Below, piece after piece: positions 1 to 11,900 of a DNA stretch of 64,000 nt; positions within the stretch are counted from its first letter, which is position 1; each line of letters begins with the position of its first letter. The position numbers and the translations under genes are program-made. Under the pieces are notes generated by a model. The model was not told the origin of the DNA. It ran no database searches and worked only from the letters and a program-made list of their open reading frames with translations. Origin of the DNA: Balanoglossus misakiensis (taxonomy: Eukaryota > Hemichordata); the NCBI GenBank assembly GCA_040954595.2, contig CM082577.2, positions 2,604,001-2,668,000 on the forward strand, in the 5' to 3' direction.

Positions 1-690
1 AAAGCCTTTCAGACAAAATGAGAAATGGACAGAAGTCATCCACATTGAATGTTGATTCAACACAACAGTCTTTCTGATCCCATTGGATTATACCAATGTC
101 TCAAAACTTTCTGGGAACTCTAGCAAAAGTGTATCAGTTATACTGGTAATATTAGACAGGTTCGGCTACACGTTTTACGTGAACGCGTAGAACCCACCTT
201 CGCGTTTAATTAGACGTTCACGTGGAAAAGAGTTTGGCTTCACGTCAACGTCTGTTTGTGTGGCACGCGCACTTTGTATTCGAATTTTGAACGTGTACAT
301 CGTTACACCGTGTCGCTGCACTGCAACTATGGTTTCAACCGTCTAGCGACCATACAAATCGATGGCCAAATTTCACATAAAATGACTAAAAAGAAATAAA
401 TGCGTTTTCGTTTGTCACAATGAGATATCAAGCTAACAAGGCATACAAATATATATTTCATAGATATGATTTTTTGTTGCCCAAAATGAGAATAACTTTT
501 CACGTTTGCAACTAACGTGAAAGCACCTATCTCTACGTAAAAAATGCGAAGTCTTTTACGTGAACGTCAAACTTTACACAAAACTTGATGACGTCATAAC
601 AGAAATTCGTTGCCGATTGTGGCAGTAATTATAAAAAATACATTTGCACTTAAATATTGTACTATTGTTAAAATTCTGGATACATAATAA
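1..690. other. No gene seen; ACGTGAA-rich stretch
   Basis: No supportable gene. Between about 160 and 580 the motif ACGTGAA/TTCACGT recurs in both orientations, including TTTTACGTGAACG near 173 and again near 554, which suggests an old inverted-repeat transposon remnant. I could not define its ends. Confidence 0.4.
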
Positions 691-1700
691 AATATTGATC
701 TTGCCACTCTGAATGTTGAGCTAACTAAAGTACAGACCTGGTGTAAGTCAAATAAACTTACTATTAATATTGACAAAACAAACTATGTTATTTTCAAAAC
801 AGCCCAGGCGAAGTTTAAGCCTGAGGGAGATTTATATGTCTCTGATTTACCATTACATAATGTTTCTTCTGCTGTTTATCTTGGAGTTACTCTTGACTCA
901 TCATTATCCTGGAAGTCTCACATCAACATTATTTTTAAGAAGGTTAGCCAAAAAATCGGTATTATTTCATATGTACGCCATTATCTCCCTAAGTCTATAA
1001 TTTTATTATTATACAATTGTCTTATCCTTCCCCATATAATGTATTGTATCGAAATATGGGGAAATGCGTATAAAACCTATTTAGATTGTATTTTCAAATT
1101 GCAAAAGAGACTTGTAAGACTTATAACATTTTCTAGCCCCAATACACATAGCGCACCACTTTTTCAGCAACTTGGAATTCTTAATGTTTACAAACTCTGT
1201 AAATTTCAAACTTGTGTTTTTGCGTATGATCTAAAGGCAGGGCATTACGCCCACTCACTAGATCGCTATGCTTCATTTGTATCACACAAATATTTTACAA
1301 GATTTGCCTCTACTGATAAGTTTACGCTTCCCAAAGTAAAACTTACTTCATCTCAAAATAATTTATACTATTCTATTGCCAAGCATTGGAATGAAATTCC
1401 TACACAAATAAAATCAATTCAATCAAGGAATTTATTTAAAAGCTCTCTGAAAATGTATCTGTTGAGCATAGATTAATTTAACCTCTTTTATAAACCTGTT
1501 TACTTTGTCACCGCGTTGTTTGACTACCAACTATTGTTTTGTGATATGAATTGGCAATTATATTAATTGTTTCAATGATTTGTATGTATTTAGGGCCAGG
1601 GACACGACTAGTTCCACTAGAACTACTTCCCTGGTCCGCACCAGTTATGTAAAATGCATCTTTCTGGTGAAATAAACTATCTATCTATCTATCTATCTAT
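691..1700 (+). mobile_element. 5'-truncated non-LTR retrotransposon (LINE), RT C-terminal part and 3' tail
   Basis: One frame is open from 691 to the stop ending at 1476 and reads as the C-terminal part of a LINE reverse transcriptase: a WCKSNKLTIN-type block, then YLGVTLDSSLSWKSHI, then a late region ending in QLGIL and the stop. The frame is closed upstream by a TAA at 688-690 and the catalytic palm motifs are absent, so the copy is 5'-truncated and dead. The 3' UTR has a small hairpin (about 1595-1640, arms CCAGGGA/TCCCTGG) and ends in AATAAA followed by a (CTAT)n tail at 1677-1700, typical of CR1/L2-like elements. Clade assignment is inference. Confidence 0.8.
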
Positions 1701-2386
1701 ATATTGGCTTTTACTTTTTATGTACTCAAGTTGAAGTAATGCAGCCTTCTTTGTAAAGCAATATCGCTTGCGGCAAAGCTTTATTATTTATCTGGTTAAA
1801 ACTTGCATATGCACTCATATTTAGGGTTTATAATGCTTGTGTATAGTTCACTGCCTTTATCTGCATGGACTATTGGTAGTACAGTTTGAAACAAAAATTA
1901 TGAAAATTATCCCAAAAGTTGCAGCTTACGTGCCTTTAAGGTACCATGGTCATAGCTGACTGAGGCTGTGTGTGTGTTTTATCTGAGTAGCAAGAGAGCT
2001 GGAATACATATTTTAAAAAGAGCACCACTGAAGCAAATTAATGTCAGATCAAACAGCCAGTTGAAGAGACCACCAGAGAAGTAGATGCGAGTTGTGTAGT
2101 CGGTCCTCAAAATAGAGTGGAACTGATGCAAAGTAGTAGCTGCACATTCATCCAGATACCTTCCACTCACTGATGATCTGGCTCATGTGATGTTGTTTGT
2201 ATACTATCTGAGACTATCACAACCATCATAATATTCCCTGCTTAAGGGTGGTGCTATCAAAAAAGGTGAAAGAAAACTGAGTCAGTGAAAAGTTATTTTG
2301 TGACACAAAAAGTATTCGGATGTTGTAATCTTCTGCATCTTCTGATACCAGTAATACATGTGTAAAAATAGAATTTAACAATACAT
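1701..2386. other. Intergenic, nothing recognised
   Basis: AT-rich sequence without a supportable exon or repeat. Confidence 0.4.
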
Positions 2387-2430
2387 TGTTTGTATTGTAT
2401 TGTATTGTATTGTATTGTATTGTATTGTAT
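2387..2430. repeat. (TATTG)n pentanucleotide microsatellite
   Basis: About eight tandem copies of TTGTA/TATTG, directly upstream of the GATGAG repeat cluster. Confidence 0.85.
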
Positions 2431-2460
2431 GCTATTACCACATTATTTAATAGGATAATT

Positions 2461-3213
2461 ACGAGCGTGAAGTTGGCCTCATCCTCATCCTCAGCCTCAT
2501 CCTCATATTCATCCTCATCCTCATCCTCAGCTTCGTGACCCCAGGAAAATAAACAATCCGTCATCGGCGATTCGTTAAACTTGAAGATAGTATTTAAATA
2601 ATATCATTTATTTCATTGACTTGGATAAATACAAATACGGATAGGACTTCTGGTTTTTTAAATGCTTTCTGGAAGCGAATAAAAACTCCCGAGAGAAAAT
2701 AGTATCGCTTACCCAGACGCCATTGCAGGTCAAAGTTCATTTGCAAATTTCAATAAAAACATCAAAATTATCGTGAATTTCGGATATCTGACGTGATCTA
2801 AAAGAAGCGAAAGCGATATGGGTAAAGTATTTACATGGGAAAGTCTAAATAATTGATTGGATTTCTTATTTTGACTCTATTTGTTCTATTTGCCGATCGT
2901 ATGGATAAGTTTGATGTTTATCTTCCTGGGGTCACGAAGCTGAGGCTAGGGTCACGAAGCTGAGGATGAGGATGAGGATGAGGATGAGGCTGAATATGAG
3001 GATGAGGCTGAGGATGAGGCCAACTTCACGCTCGTAGGACAATTGTGGTCAACAATTGTATACGAGCGTGAAGTTGGCCTCATCCTCATCCTCAGCTTCG
3101 TGACCCCAGCCTCAGCTTCGTGACCCTTCGCAGGCTGGGGTCACGAAGCTGAGGATGAGGATGAGGATGAGGCTGAATATGAGGATGAGGCCAACTTCGA
3201 GCTTCACGCTCGT
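2461..3213. repeat. Cluster of four inverted GATGAG-rich repeat units
   Basis: A unit bounded by GGGTCACGAAGCTGAGG at one end and CCAACTTCACGCTCGT at the other, filled with (GAGGAT)n, occurs four times in alternating orientation: 2461-2545 (minus), about 2925-3035 (plus), 3061-3128 (minus) and 3134-3213 (plus). The first two copies also share flanking sequence (CCAGGAAAATAAAC and its complement) and enclose a spacer of about 380 bp. The unit could fold on itself. Acidic Glu/Asp-rich frames across it are by-products of the repeat. Confidence 0.75.
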
Positions 3214-3522
3214 CCCGCTGGAAGTGACTGGGATTATGCTAATGAGACCTCGCACACAGTAGTGAGTGTGAGGGTCAAAGTCCGCTGCCGGAGTTGTGGC
3301 GCAAATTGAACTTCTGGGAAGCAATCATTTGATCGTTTCTTTTGACATATATCATTATTATTCTTTCATTATCAAAACACAACCATATTTTACAGCCCGC
3401 AACCCGCATTTTAACGCTTCCCGCCGACCACACCTCAATCATTGTCAAATGACTAGCGTTTTCATTCAACTCATGTTATATGTACTTATTATTCCATGGC
3501 ACTTGAATAAGAAATGTGAAAT

Positions 3523-4026
3523 CTACTCACTGCTTGAGACTTCAGTGTTTTGTACATCATAGGCAAGAGATGAGGCACCTCGACTAGCCACTGCGACAGG
3601 TGTTCGTACAGTGCCATAAATGTTCTTCCAGAAGTATTTGCTGGTTTCTTCCATTTTAGAAAATACACGAAGGAACTGTGGCAACTGCCCGCCCCTTCGT
3701 ATAACAGGAACAATTCTTGAACGATTCTCTTTTTTGTTTTCTGCCAAGTACTTTTCGAGAGCATTGAGACCTTCAAAGTATACCTGCTCGTTGTGGTTTG
3801 TGTGTTTGCTCAAGATTATGAAAGTCCTCTCACATTCGTCTAGAGCTTTTTCAACATTGTCGAACCCGTATCCCCCTAAAGGGGAATCTGGGCCGTCTTT
3901 GTAGTATCCTCGTGTTTTTGTCTCATTTTGTACCTTCGTGACAAAGTCTTCCACCCACCTCAGGTCTTCGTCAGCATAGAGAACGAGGAAATCAAACATG
4001 AATCTCGAATCTCCGGCCATCGCCAT
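3523..4026 (-). CDS. TIR-domain protein, TICAM-like; first exon, probably partial
   Basis: The reading frame starts at an ATG in good context (AAAATGG) at 4026; a non-ATG extension runs to 4071. It encodes about 165 residues dominated by one TIR domain. Box 1 is seen as FDFLVLYADEDLRW (from about residue 11). The BB-loop region lacks the usual RDxxPG and instead reads KDGPDSPLGG. Box 3 appears as YFWKNIYG. TIR domains mediate adaptor-type assembly in innate immune signalling; some hydrolyse NAD. The frame closes at 3523, but a strong splice donor (GCA/GTGAGT, exon end 3531) sits just before that stop, so the real protein probably continues into downstream exons. None could be found among the repeats at 2.4-3.2 kb or toward position 1. 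An adaptor-like (TICAM/TRIF-like) identity is inference from the VPV...LPQFLR stretch. Confidence 0.7.
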   Translation of the reverse strand: MAMAGDSRFMFDFLVLYADEDLRWVEDFVTKVQNETKTRGYYKDGPDSPLGGYGFDNVEKALDECERTFIILSKHTNHNEQVYFEGLNALEKYLAENKKENRSRIVPVIRRGGQLPQFLRVFSKMEETSKYFWKNIYGTVRTPVAVASRGASSLAYDVQNTEVSSSE

Positions 4027-4071
4027 TTTGAATGAATATGACCTCGTATGACCCCATGACGTGTGACCCAC

Positions 4072-5903
4072 TTTTAACCCATCGGTAATAGAGGGCGCAC
4101 TAATCAGGTTTTCTGCCGGCTCGACTTCTGCCTTATCAATATATATGTATACTAGTAGTCATGCCAGTCTTGCTACATTTTAATTAAGTTATACTTTTGA
4201 AGAACTCGTACTGAGAACTTACCTTGAACATACTTTAAAGGTCAGAGACTATAAGTAATTATGGGAATAATCTGATAGTATTGCAATCACACACAGTTGT
4301 CAGTAAAAAAAGGACACAAGCACACCAGATGAAAGATGATGGACTGGTATTTCACAGCCTTTTTAATATACACTAATAAATCTTGACGTACTCGGGGAAA
4401 ATGGCCATCCTTCATTTAATGTATGTAGTTACAGTCACTCCAAATAAGAGACACACATTTATCTGCCTTTGTTTGGATAGTGCTGGCAATAATCTCCACT
4501 TCGACTGAAACCTGCGAACACGAATGAAAATTTGTCGCGTATAGTTATTGCTTTTGATTTGCAAATGCAGTATTAACTAATTATTAGATCATTGCTAACT
4601 TTTCATAGAAAATCAAACAAATGTAGCTTGGATTTTATGAACTACTCCCAGCAGGGAATAAACGTCAATTTTCTAAACGTAAATACTTTCAAGCATTCTC
4701 AATGAAGAACGGCATTGGAAACGAAACAAAACAAAACACAACTGCTTGTCAGTCAGGTATAAATGATCTCAAGAAAAACAAACACAAAGAAACAAATACG
4801 TATCGTGTTAATTTTCCATTTAAAAATTAACTACTATACGCCAAGCTGCAATAAATCCAGATGTTATGCTATATGTATGGTGTATGCACATGGGTTTCCA
4901 AAAACAGAAATTTAACATTTTATTTAAAGTCTCAAAAACCCAGTTTCTGCTGGCTTTTGTAATAATTTCGACAAAAGTGTATGAACCTCGATTGGGCACT
5001 AGTAGAACAAGTACACAAGACTCTCTCACAGCCCTCCTTTACGAGGTGTTGTCTACTGGTACGGTGGGCCCTCAACGGTTTAGCGAAGCAAGACGGGCAC
5101 ATACCACATGGCGTTACCACTCTGGTATGCATTCCTAGGCCAGTCCAAACTTTGCTCGACTCAACATTAAATTCACGTGTACTGTGCATATACTTAACTG
5201 TATCTGAGAATATTGAAATCTAAAATTTACACAAAAAGTCAGAAAGGGAAGGAAAGAGCTATCTTGAATTTTTTGCAGCACAGCACAGCCATGTGGTAGA
5301 AAATGGAAAGGGGACCAGACTACATGCTACACATGTTCAGGTAGTGTTCTAATAGCCCGGTTACCGTGACAAAATTTTAAAATGTACCTTTCTTTTCTTT
5401 TCTTTTTTCTTTTTTTTTAACAAAGTCGGATTTTCAGAATGATTCTTTATATGCTTGAGCGATCAGGTCCCACCTGCGTCGCCTCGAAAAGGATCACTGA
5501 AACTATACACCTGGTTTACACTTTACCTATTTGACGACTGTTTGAAAATAACCCGACCAATCAAAGAAGACCACCACTGGTCGGTCAACCCTGCGCGAGA
5601 GTTCAATAAATGCAAATTTATACAAACTGTTCAGGTTTAAAATTACTCCTCACGACAAAGAATAAAAAGTCACCTTTAAAAAGTGGAAATATTCCAAATC
5701 TACAGTGTATTCTGCATCCAATGTCACTTCAATTAGTTCAGTATATAATCGCCGGTTTCCAATTGTTTTTTTGCTTCTGCTTTTTATGTCAATAAGCTAA
5801 TGTAGCCCACATTTGGAGCTGAATGAATAATTTGTTGTCTTGTCTCGTCCCAAATTACAACAATTCCGCACCACACTATCGCTGCGAACAAATCTCTCAA
5901 GCA
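4072..5903. other. Intergenic, nothing recognised
   Basis: No exon with flanking splice sites or recognisable protein similarity. This interval holds the likely promoter of the TIR gene (just above 4026) and the 3' end of the first MOLO1-like gene (just below 5904). Confidence 0.4.
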
Positions 5904-8900
5904 TCAGAACAGATCCTCCGTTTTGATGTCTGATTGGCTGACGCAACAATTGGCGACAAGGCACATGGTAGAGAACAAGAGCACCGTTGCTATAGAGATG
6001 GTGATGGCATACATGACGCCATAGGTGAGGAACCAATCATTGTCGATGGCCTCGTGGAGCTCCGTCAACGCGTAGATCAGTCCCTCGTACAGGCGGCTCT
6101 CGCCCGACGCCGTGGTGCCGGTGGGGTGGCTGAAGTAATCGGAGGACTGGTGGTATATTTGCCCGAGCTCAATGTCAGACACGACCGCCGCTGTCTGCTT
6201 CCCGATGGCGATGAAAAGCTGGATTAAATGAGACAGAAATTTGCATTCACCCTTCATTTTACTAAATATGTATGGATGGCCGTTTAGGCTATATATCAAT
6301 CCATCCATACATTCATTTATTCATCATTGATTGATTGATTAATTCACTCATTCACCCATCCATCTATCCGACTAATCTGTCCGTCTGTCTGCATACCAAG
6401 GCCCAGTCGGCAAAATGGCTGCCATGCTGCATACCTGACCCTATATTTGTTAGTACAGCGCAGCCACCGGCAGAATTGTAACATGGACTACAGTCCAGCC
6501 CACTCACCTCTTTCTCTGTGAACGAATAGAGTATGACAGCGTTGTCCTGGCAACCGTCCAGTCCGAACCACTGCCCTCGAAGGTCTTCGGCAAAGTCTCG
6601 AGCGCGCTGGCGGTCCGGAACATAGCTGTGTAATCGTGAAAAGAGTGAAAATGGTGATTTGCGAAAAAATAGCGAGTAAAAGCGTGTGTAAATGTGCATC
6701 TATGTGACAGTGGAACTAGCAGCAAAGTTTAAGAGAGAACTGATTTTATCTAAAAACGCACACAAATCGGGAGGGTAAACTTTGATTAAAACACACACAA
6801 ATTATTTTAAACAACCCGCATTAAATCGTAGTGGAAATGTAATCACACAAGAGAAGGATGTATAGGCTAAAACCACTTCTATTGGTCAAGATACGGAATA
6901 GTATACACTAAATTTGATGCGATGCATATATAACAAGCCGTGGAACGTTTACTATTACTCACTAAATTGGGCCAAAAATACTCACTTAATGAAGAAAAAT
7001 AATAATAATCTCCTTTTGATTTGCAATTACACAAGACTAACGAAATCTGTGAACGAAAATAAACACACACACATCTAAAGCATGTAAATTGAAAAGCAAA
7101 GCTAGCCCCATGCGAAAAAGATCACGTCTGATGAAAACAACGTGTTGATCGGTTATAAAAAAAAACGAAACCGGGCATATTATTACGACTGCTGTCAACA
7201 AAGACGATGGGGTTTGCGAAGAAATCTTGAAAAAGCAAATACAAAATGTATGGCTATGGCGTGTTGTAAAGAAAACGTGGACACGAAAAAAAACGGGGCG
7301 TCGATATCGATAGTGTCCAACTCGCCTTGTGCTTGTCTTGTTCTTTGTGTCACTGCCCCATATAGTGGCTTGTTGTTGTGAGGACGATCTTAATGTGAGT
7401 GAGGTTGGTTGTAAATAAACAGAAAAACATTTTCCGTTTTTTTAATATAAAAAAAATAATTAAAGACCGTTATCACTTTTGATTTGCATTAAATGTCAAA
7501 CACTAGTATTTCAAGGAATGTTTCTGGCCTATGACGTACGGATCCAAGCCAATACTTCCATGGCAACACGGTGCTGGCTTGTTTGGACATACGCCCCCTC
7601 GAGTCAAAAATCTCATACAGATCTACTGTTCGATTCGATTGGCCAGGTCATCACACTTTGAATTCATCAGCCCCAGCGAGGGAAAAAAACAGAATGGTCT
7701 GATTAAAGATTGAAACATTCTCCTATTAAGACTTCCCTGCGGCACTGTCTAATTTCAATGTCATATCGGTTGAATGGATGTCATATGTGATCTACGCCAT
7801 GTATCACAAAGAGTCGACTTTGCCTAGAGCAGGATTTATCCCAGCGAAGAATCAATCAAGAACAGCAATTTCCTCGTAACACTATGATTATCCATCATAT
7901 CTAAATCCCATGCGATGTTTTCAATTTCAACGGCATCGACGATATGGTAAGCAGAGATTCACTGAGGAAAGAAGAAGCTGCCTATGATCGTGGCGCCGGG
8001 GTGCAGATTTTAGGACTAAAAATTGTGGGGCTGTCAGTTTTTACCAAATCTGACACCAGGCTACGTCACTTCAGAAATACACCAAATAAAAAATTATCGT
8101 AATGTTACTCGTTTAATATCACCATTTTAAGAGGACCACTTTAAATAAGAATATCGTTAAAGCTATGGTGTCCATCTAATGAATGCTACCGCGAGCCCGA
8201 CTAGATGATGGACCCTGATTCCTAGCAACGAAATTCACCCAAGCATATCTAAAAGACATGGCGCGGTTTTTTTTCTCTCTCTCTCTTAGGTATACCTCTG
8301 CTCATTTCCACGGAGTCAGAATCTAATTATACAGAGTGCGAACTCAGCTGCCAGTCGCCTCGCCTTGAACAATCATCATGTTTTATTTTCTTCTATAAAA
8401 AAACATCCTGGGAATGGAATCACCAAAATAGCACAGTCATTAAGAAATAACTGGAGCAATTTCGATAATCTTATCTACTATCTTGCTCATATGAAATAAT
8501 TGATCGTTTCTTATTTATTTGGCAGACGACCCTAGACGTCTCAAGAGTAATACATCTCTCGTGAAAGGCTGAAGGTTTGCGAATTTTACCGTAGACGGAG
8601 CAAATGTCAAACATGAATATGCACTGGGCAATATCATACATTTACATGTGTGTAGTATACTGCCGTACATATTCGATATACATGTACATAAATAGTTGCC
8701 ATAAAGAAAAAGACACGTTCGTCGAAGGGATTCGCAGACGAATATAGAATTTGACACGTTGAAACTCACCAACACAAATTCAACACTCCCTGACTTCTTG
8801 TAGAGTAAAAAATGGTGAATAAGACATATTTGCAAAAATGTTCATTTTGTTTCCAATGCAAACCCTCGTCAAAAACAAGAGATGGATTTTCATGATTCAA

Positions 8901-11900
8901 AGGCAAAAACGAAAGCTAAACTTGGACATCTGATTTTGATGATCTACAAAATAATGTCGATGCCTTCTCTATCGCTAAAAGGGAAATCAGAACCCGGGGA
9001 GTAACGAACCATGAAACCCCACGATGCTCCATCTGGGTCACGTGGCATTGCAATGAATTTTCTCCATCGCGGCAGCTGTGCTCTGTGTCCTGCTCAGCAA
9101 TTAGTCTTGTCAGAACACGTAATGCAGCGATTACTCCAGATCTGTGTAGTAACGGTTGCCAAGGTCGCTAATTGCCACTTTCCTTGCATTAATCCGGAAT
9201 GGGTATCTCTCACGACTAATGTGTTTGGCAGCGGACGAATACAGAGGCGAACAGGCGTGTTTGTTTTACTTTTCGACTGATTAATACGCATGGATAATAA
9301 ATTGACATATTTAAAGTTTGAATATTGGCGAATTTTATAAAAAGTTCTATTTATAAATCCGTTATTGAAGAATAATGTGGATGGCCCGTGGTATTTCTCA
9401 TTTCTGTACGCGGGTCAAATGTGAGCGAGACACGGGAACAAAGGTCACCGTATTCGTTAAATGGCGGATATCCCTTAAATTAAGCGTAAATTTGAAGGCC
9501 ATAAAATCCATCATATCGCCAGGAAACCCGTAAAGGGACCAGAGGTGAATGCTATTATCGTAAATACGCCATAGCTGGCAGAGAACTGGGTCGACTTGGG
9601 TGATGGAATGGCGAAAGGTTAACAAGGACGACATCATACACCTACCATGTTATGTTATTCACTTATCTCTCTCTCTCTCTCTCTTTCACCCTTTTGCCAT
9701 TTAGACAACAACGGGTGTACCAATGATAAGGGTGTTTGAGCCTATACATGTGGCACTTTGGTAAAAGGTACTCTAAAAATAAAGGGTAGTGATTGTACGA
9801 TACTAAAACGATTTGGCGTTCAATACTAACAACGTGACACATTTAAATTACACTATATAGGTCATTCTCAGTGAGTCATAGTTATAAATCGCTTCAAATT
9901 GTGACAGAAAAACTTAAATTCTGCATTCGGTTTCTGTTACCAGTTTACGTATTTGGTTTCCTGCCCCATTTCTACAGCGCCATTTTTATTTTGACTGGTA
10001 TAACCGACAGCAGTTGCTCTGATCTGCATCCAAGAAATGGGACAGAGAACCAGACTGCATGTATGATTTCGTTCATTACAACGCCCTCAGCGGTATAGTT
10101 AGAGGTTTAAGGTCCTACTTACTTTCCTTGTATTCCCATACGCTTCGCCAGGGCAATGGCGACCCGGTATCCCCCGCTTTCGGCGCAATTCTTCTCGCAT
10201 TCACATCGGGAGGTCTCCTTCAACTGTTCCAGGGCATTGTCAAGCTTATCCGCTGCGAATACAAGAATTAAACCAGATGTCACAAACATTTATCATGGGA
10301 GGGAGGATTTCCTTTTTTCTGTTACCAGAGTACACGCGTATTGTGGTAACCATATTGGATAGTATCGCAAAGCAAACCAACGTCACGTGCCTTGTTTATG
10401 ACTACGGGCAGACATGTCATGAGGGACAGACGTCGACCCGCTGAAACACCTGGACAAGCAGTGGACGCGACCGTGGATCCGAATGAATACTACGTGTCGT
10501 GAACTCAACACTAGACACAGACAGTTTCAAAATGCTTGAGGGTATCAAAACACAGTAATCACGAATGATAAATTTACCGCTGTCCAAAAAAGGAAACCCC
10601 AGCCATCTGTCCTTTTCGAACAGACCTGTCTATGTTCAGGAAACACGTCAGTCATTTATGCAAATAAGGGAGGCAAAGCAAGAGAACGACAGCACAATCG
10701 GCAAATGGATTTCTGAAAATTAAACGTCGCAGTGTTTGCGCTCCAGTCGATTTTATTCGCTCGTATTTCGCTTCAAATTTGATTAAATGTCCCTTGCCTT
10801 GCGGCAGTCTGAGCTTTTCGTGTCACAGTACAACTCAGCAGAAAAAAATAAACACCACGGGGTTTTTGTCATTCTTATTAATCGACGGATTTAATTTGCA
10901 AAGTAGGTCGTCTCTCTGAGATTTATTACTAGCGTGTATGGTGCACCTGACAGTCAGCTTTATCACGCAGTTTCGAATTCGTAGATCCAGCTGGCCGAAG
11001 GAAACGTTTGCATTAAAATATATCGGAAACCCTAAGCGACATGATAGTGAGGTGTTCACTGCCCACGCGCCAGCGCATGTAGATTGACGCAAAATGTGTA
11101 TTTGCCGTGAGGTAAAGTCACGGCACATATGCTAATTTTAAAGACCTAATGCGTATGAAACGAACTTCCCTCAGAAAGGAATATTTTATATGGGACGCAA
11201 AGACATTTTACATGTTAACGCTTTTCAGACCAGTCATCCATTAGAGAGGAGGCAGACAGACAGACGTGGTTCAAGGAGGCGTTCACTAATCACCAGGGGG
11301 TGGGTTGGGGTGTGTATGGTGGCCAAAATGCGACAGACAGATTCATCACCCTTAAAACAAATTCGAAATATTTTTGAAATCAGAAACCAACAGTGTCAGC
11401 GACATCAAGGATACAAAACAAGCCGCGATGAGCTAAAAACGGTTGCCATGGTTTCGCCCTGGCTCTCCACCAGGCCGGGTGCGTGTTTTGCAGCTATTAA
11501 CAAGCCTGGCATTTGCATCACAATTTGTTGCCACGGCAACACGTCGATGACGTTCTTTGGCTTTTTGCAAGTTAGGTGCTGGGGCTTTTTCTGTTGTTAT
11601 GACGGAGTCGATCTCGGATGGTATAGAGATGGGTATAATGACCAGGCGATATATCTGGAGAGCCTTATGCACTTGGGAAAACGACAGCCCTTGTTAGCAG
11701 AATCATCTCAATCCGATCAAACGGAGCCTCGGAGATTCTTTTTTTGTTGCAACTGATGGATGCCGGATTCTCCGGTTACGACAACATCAGAACACAAAGC
11801 GCGTATTAGTCGCGCTATCTATGGCTAATCTTCATTTTATCTACTTAATGTACACAATAAAAATAAATTTAAATCCTGTCAAAGAAAAGCTATTTGATTG

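Noticed and set aside
2226-2564. Acidic Glu/Asp-rich minus-strand frame
   Set aside because: Created by the GATGAG repeat array and its flanks; no gene structure.
11190-11756. 188-residue plus-strand frame inside the MOLO1-like gene A intron
   Set aside because: No recognisable domain, biased composition and no matching splice or neighbouring exon; probably chance.
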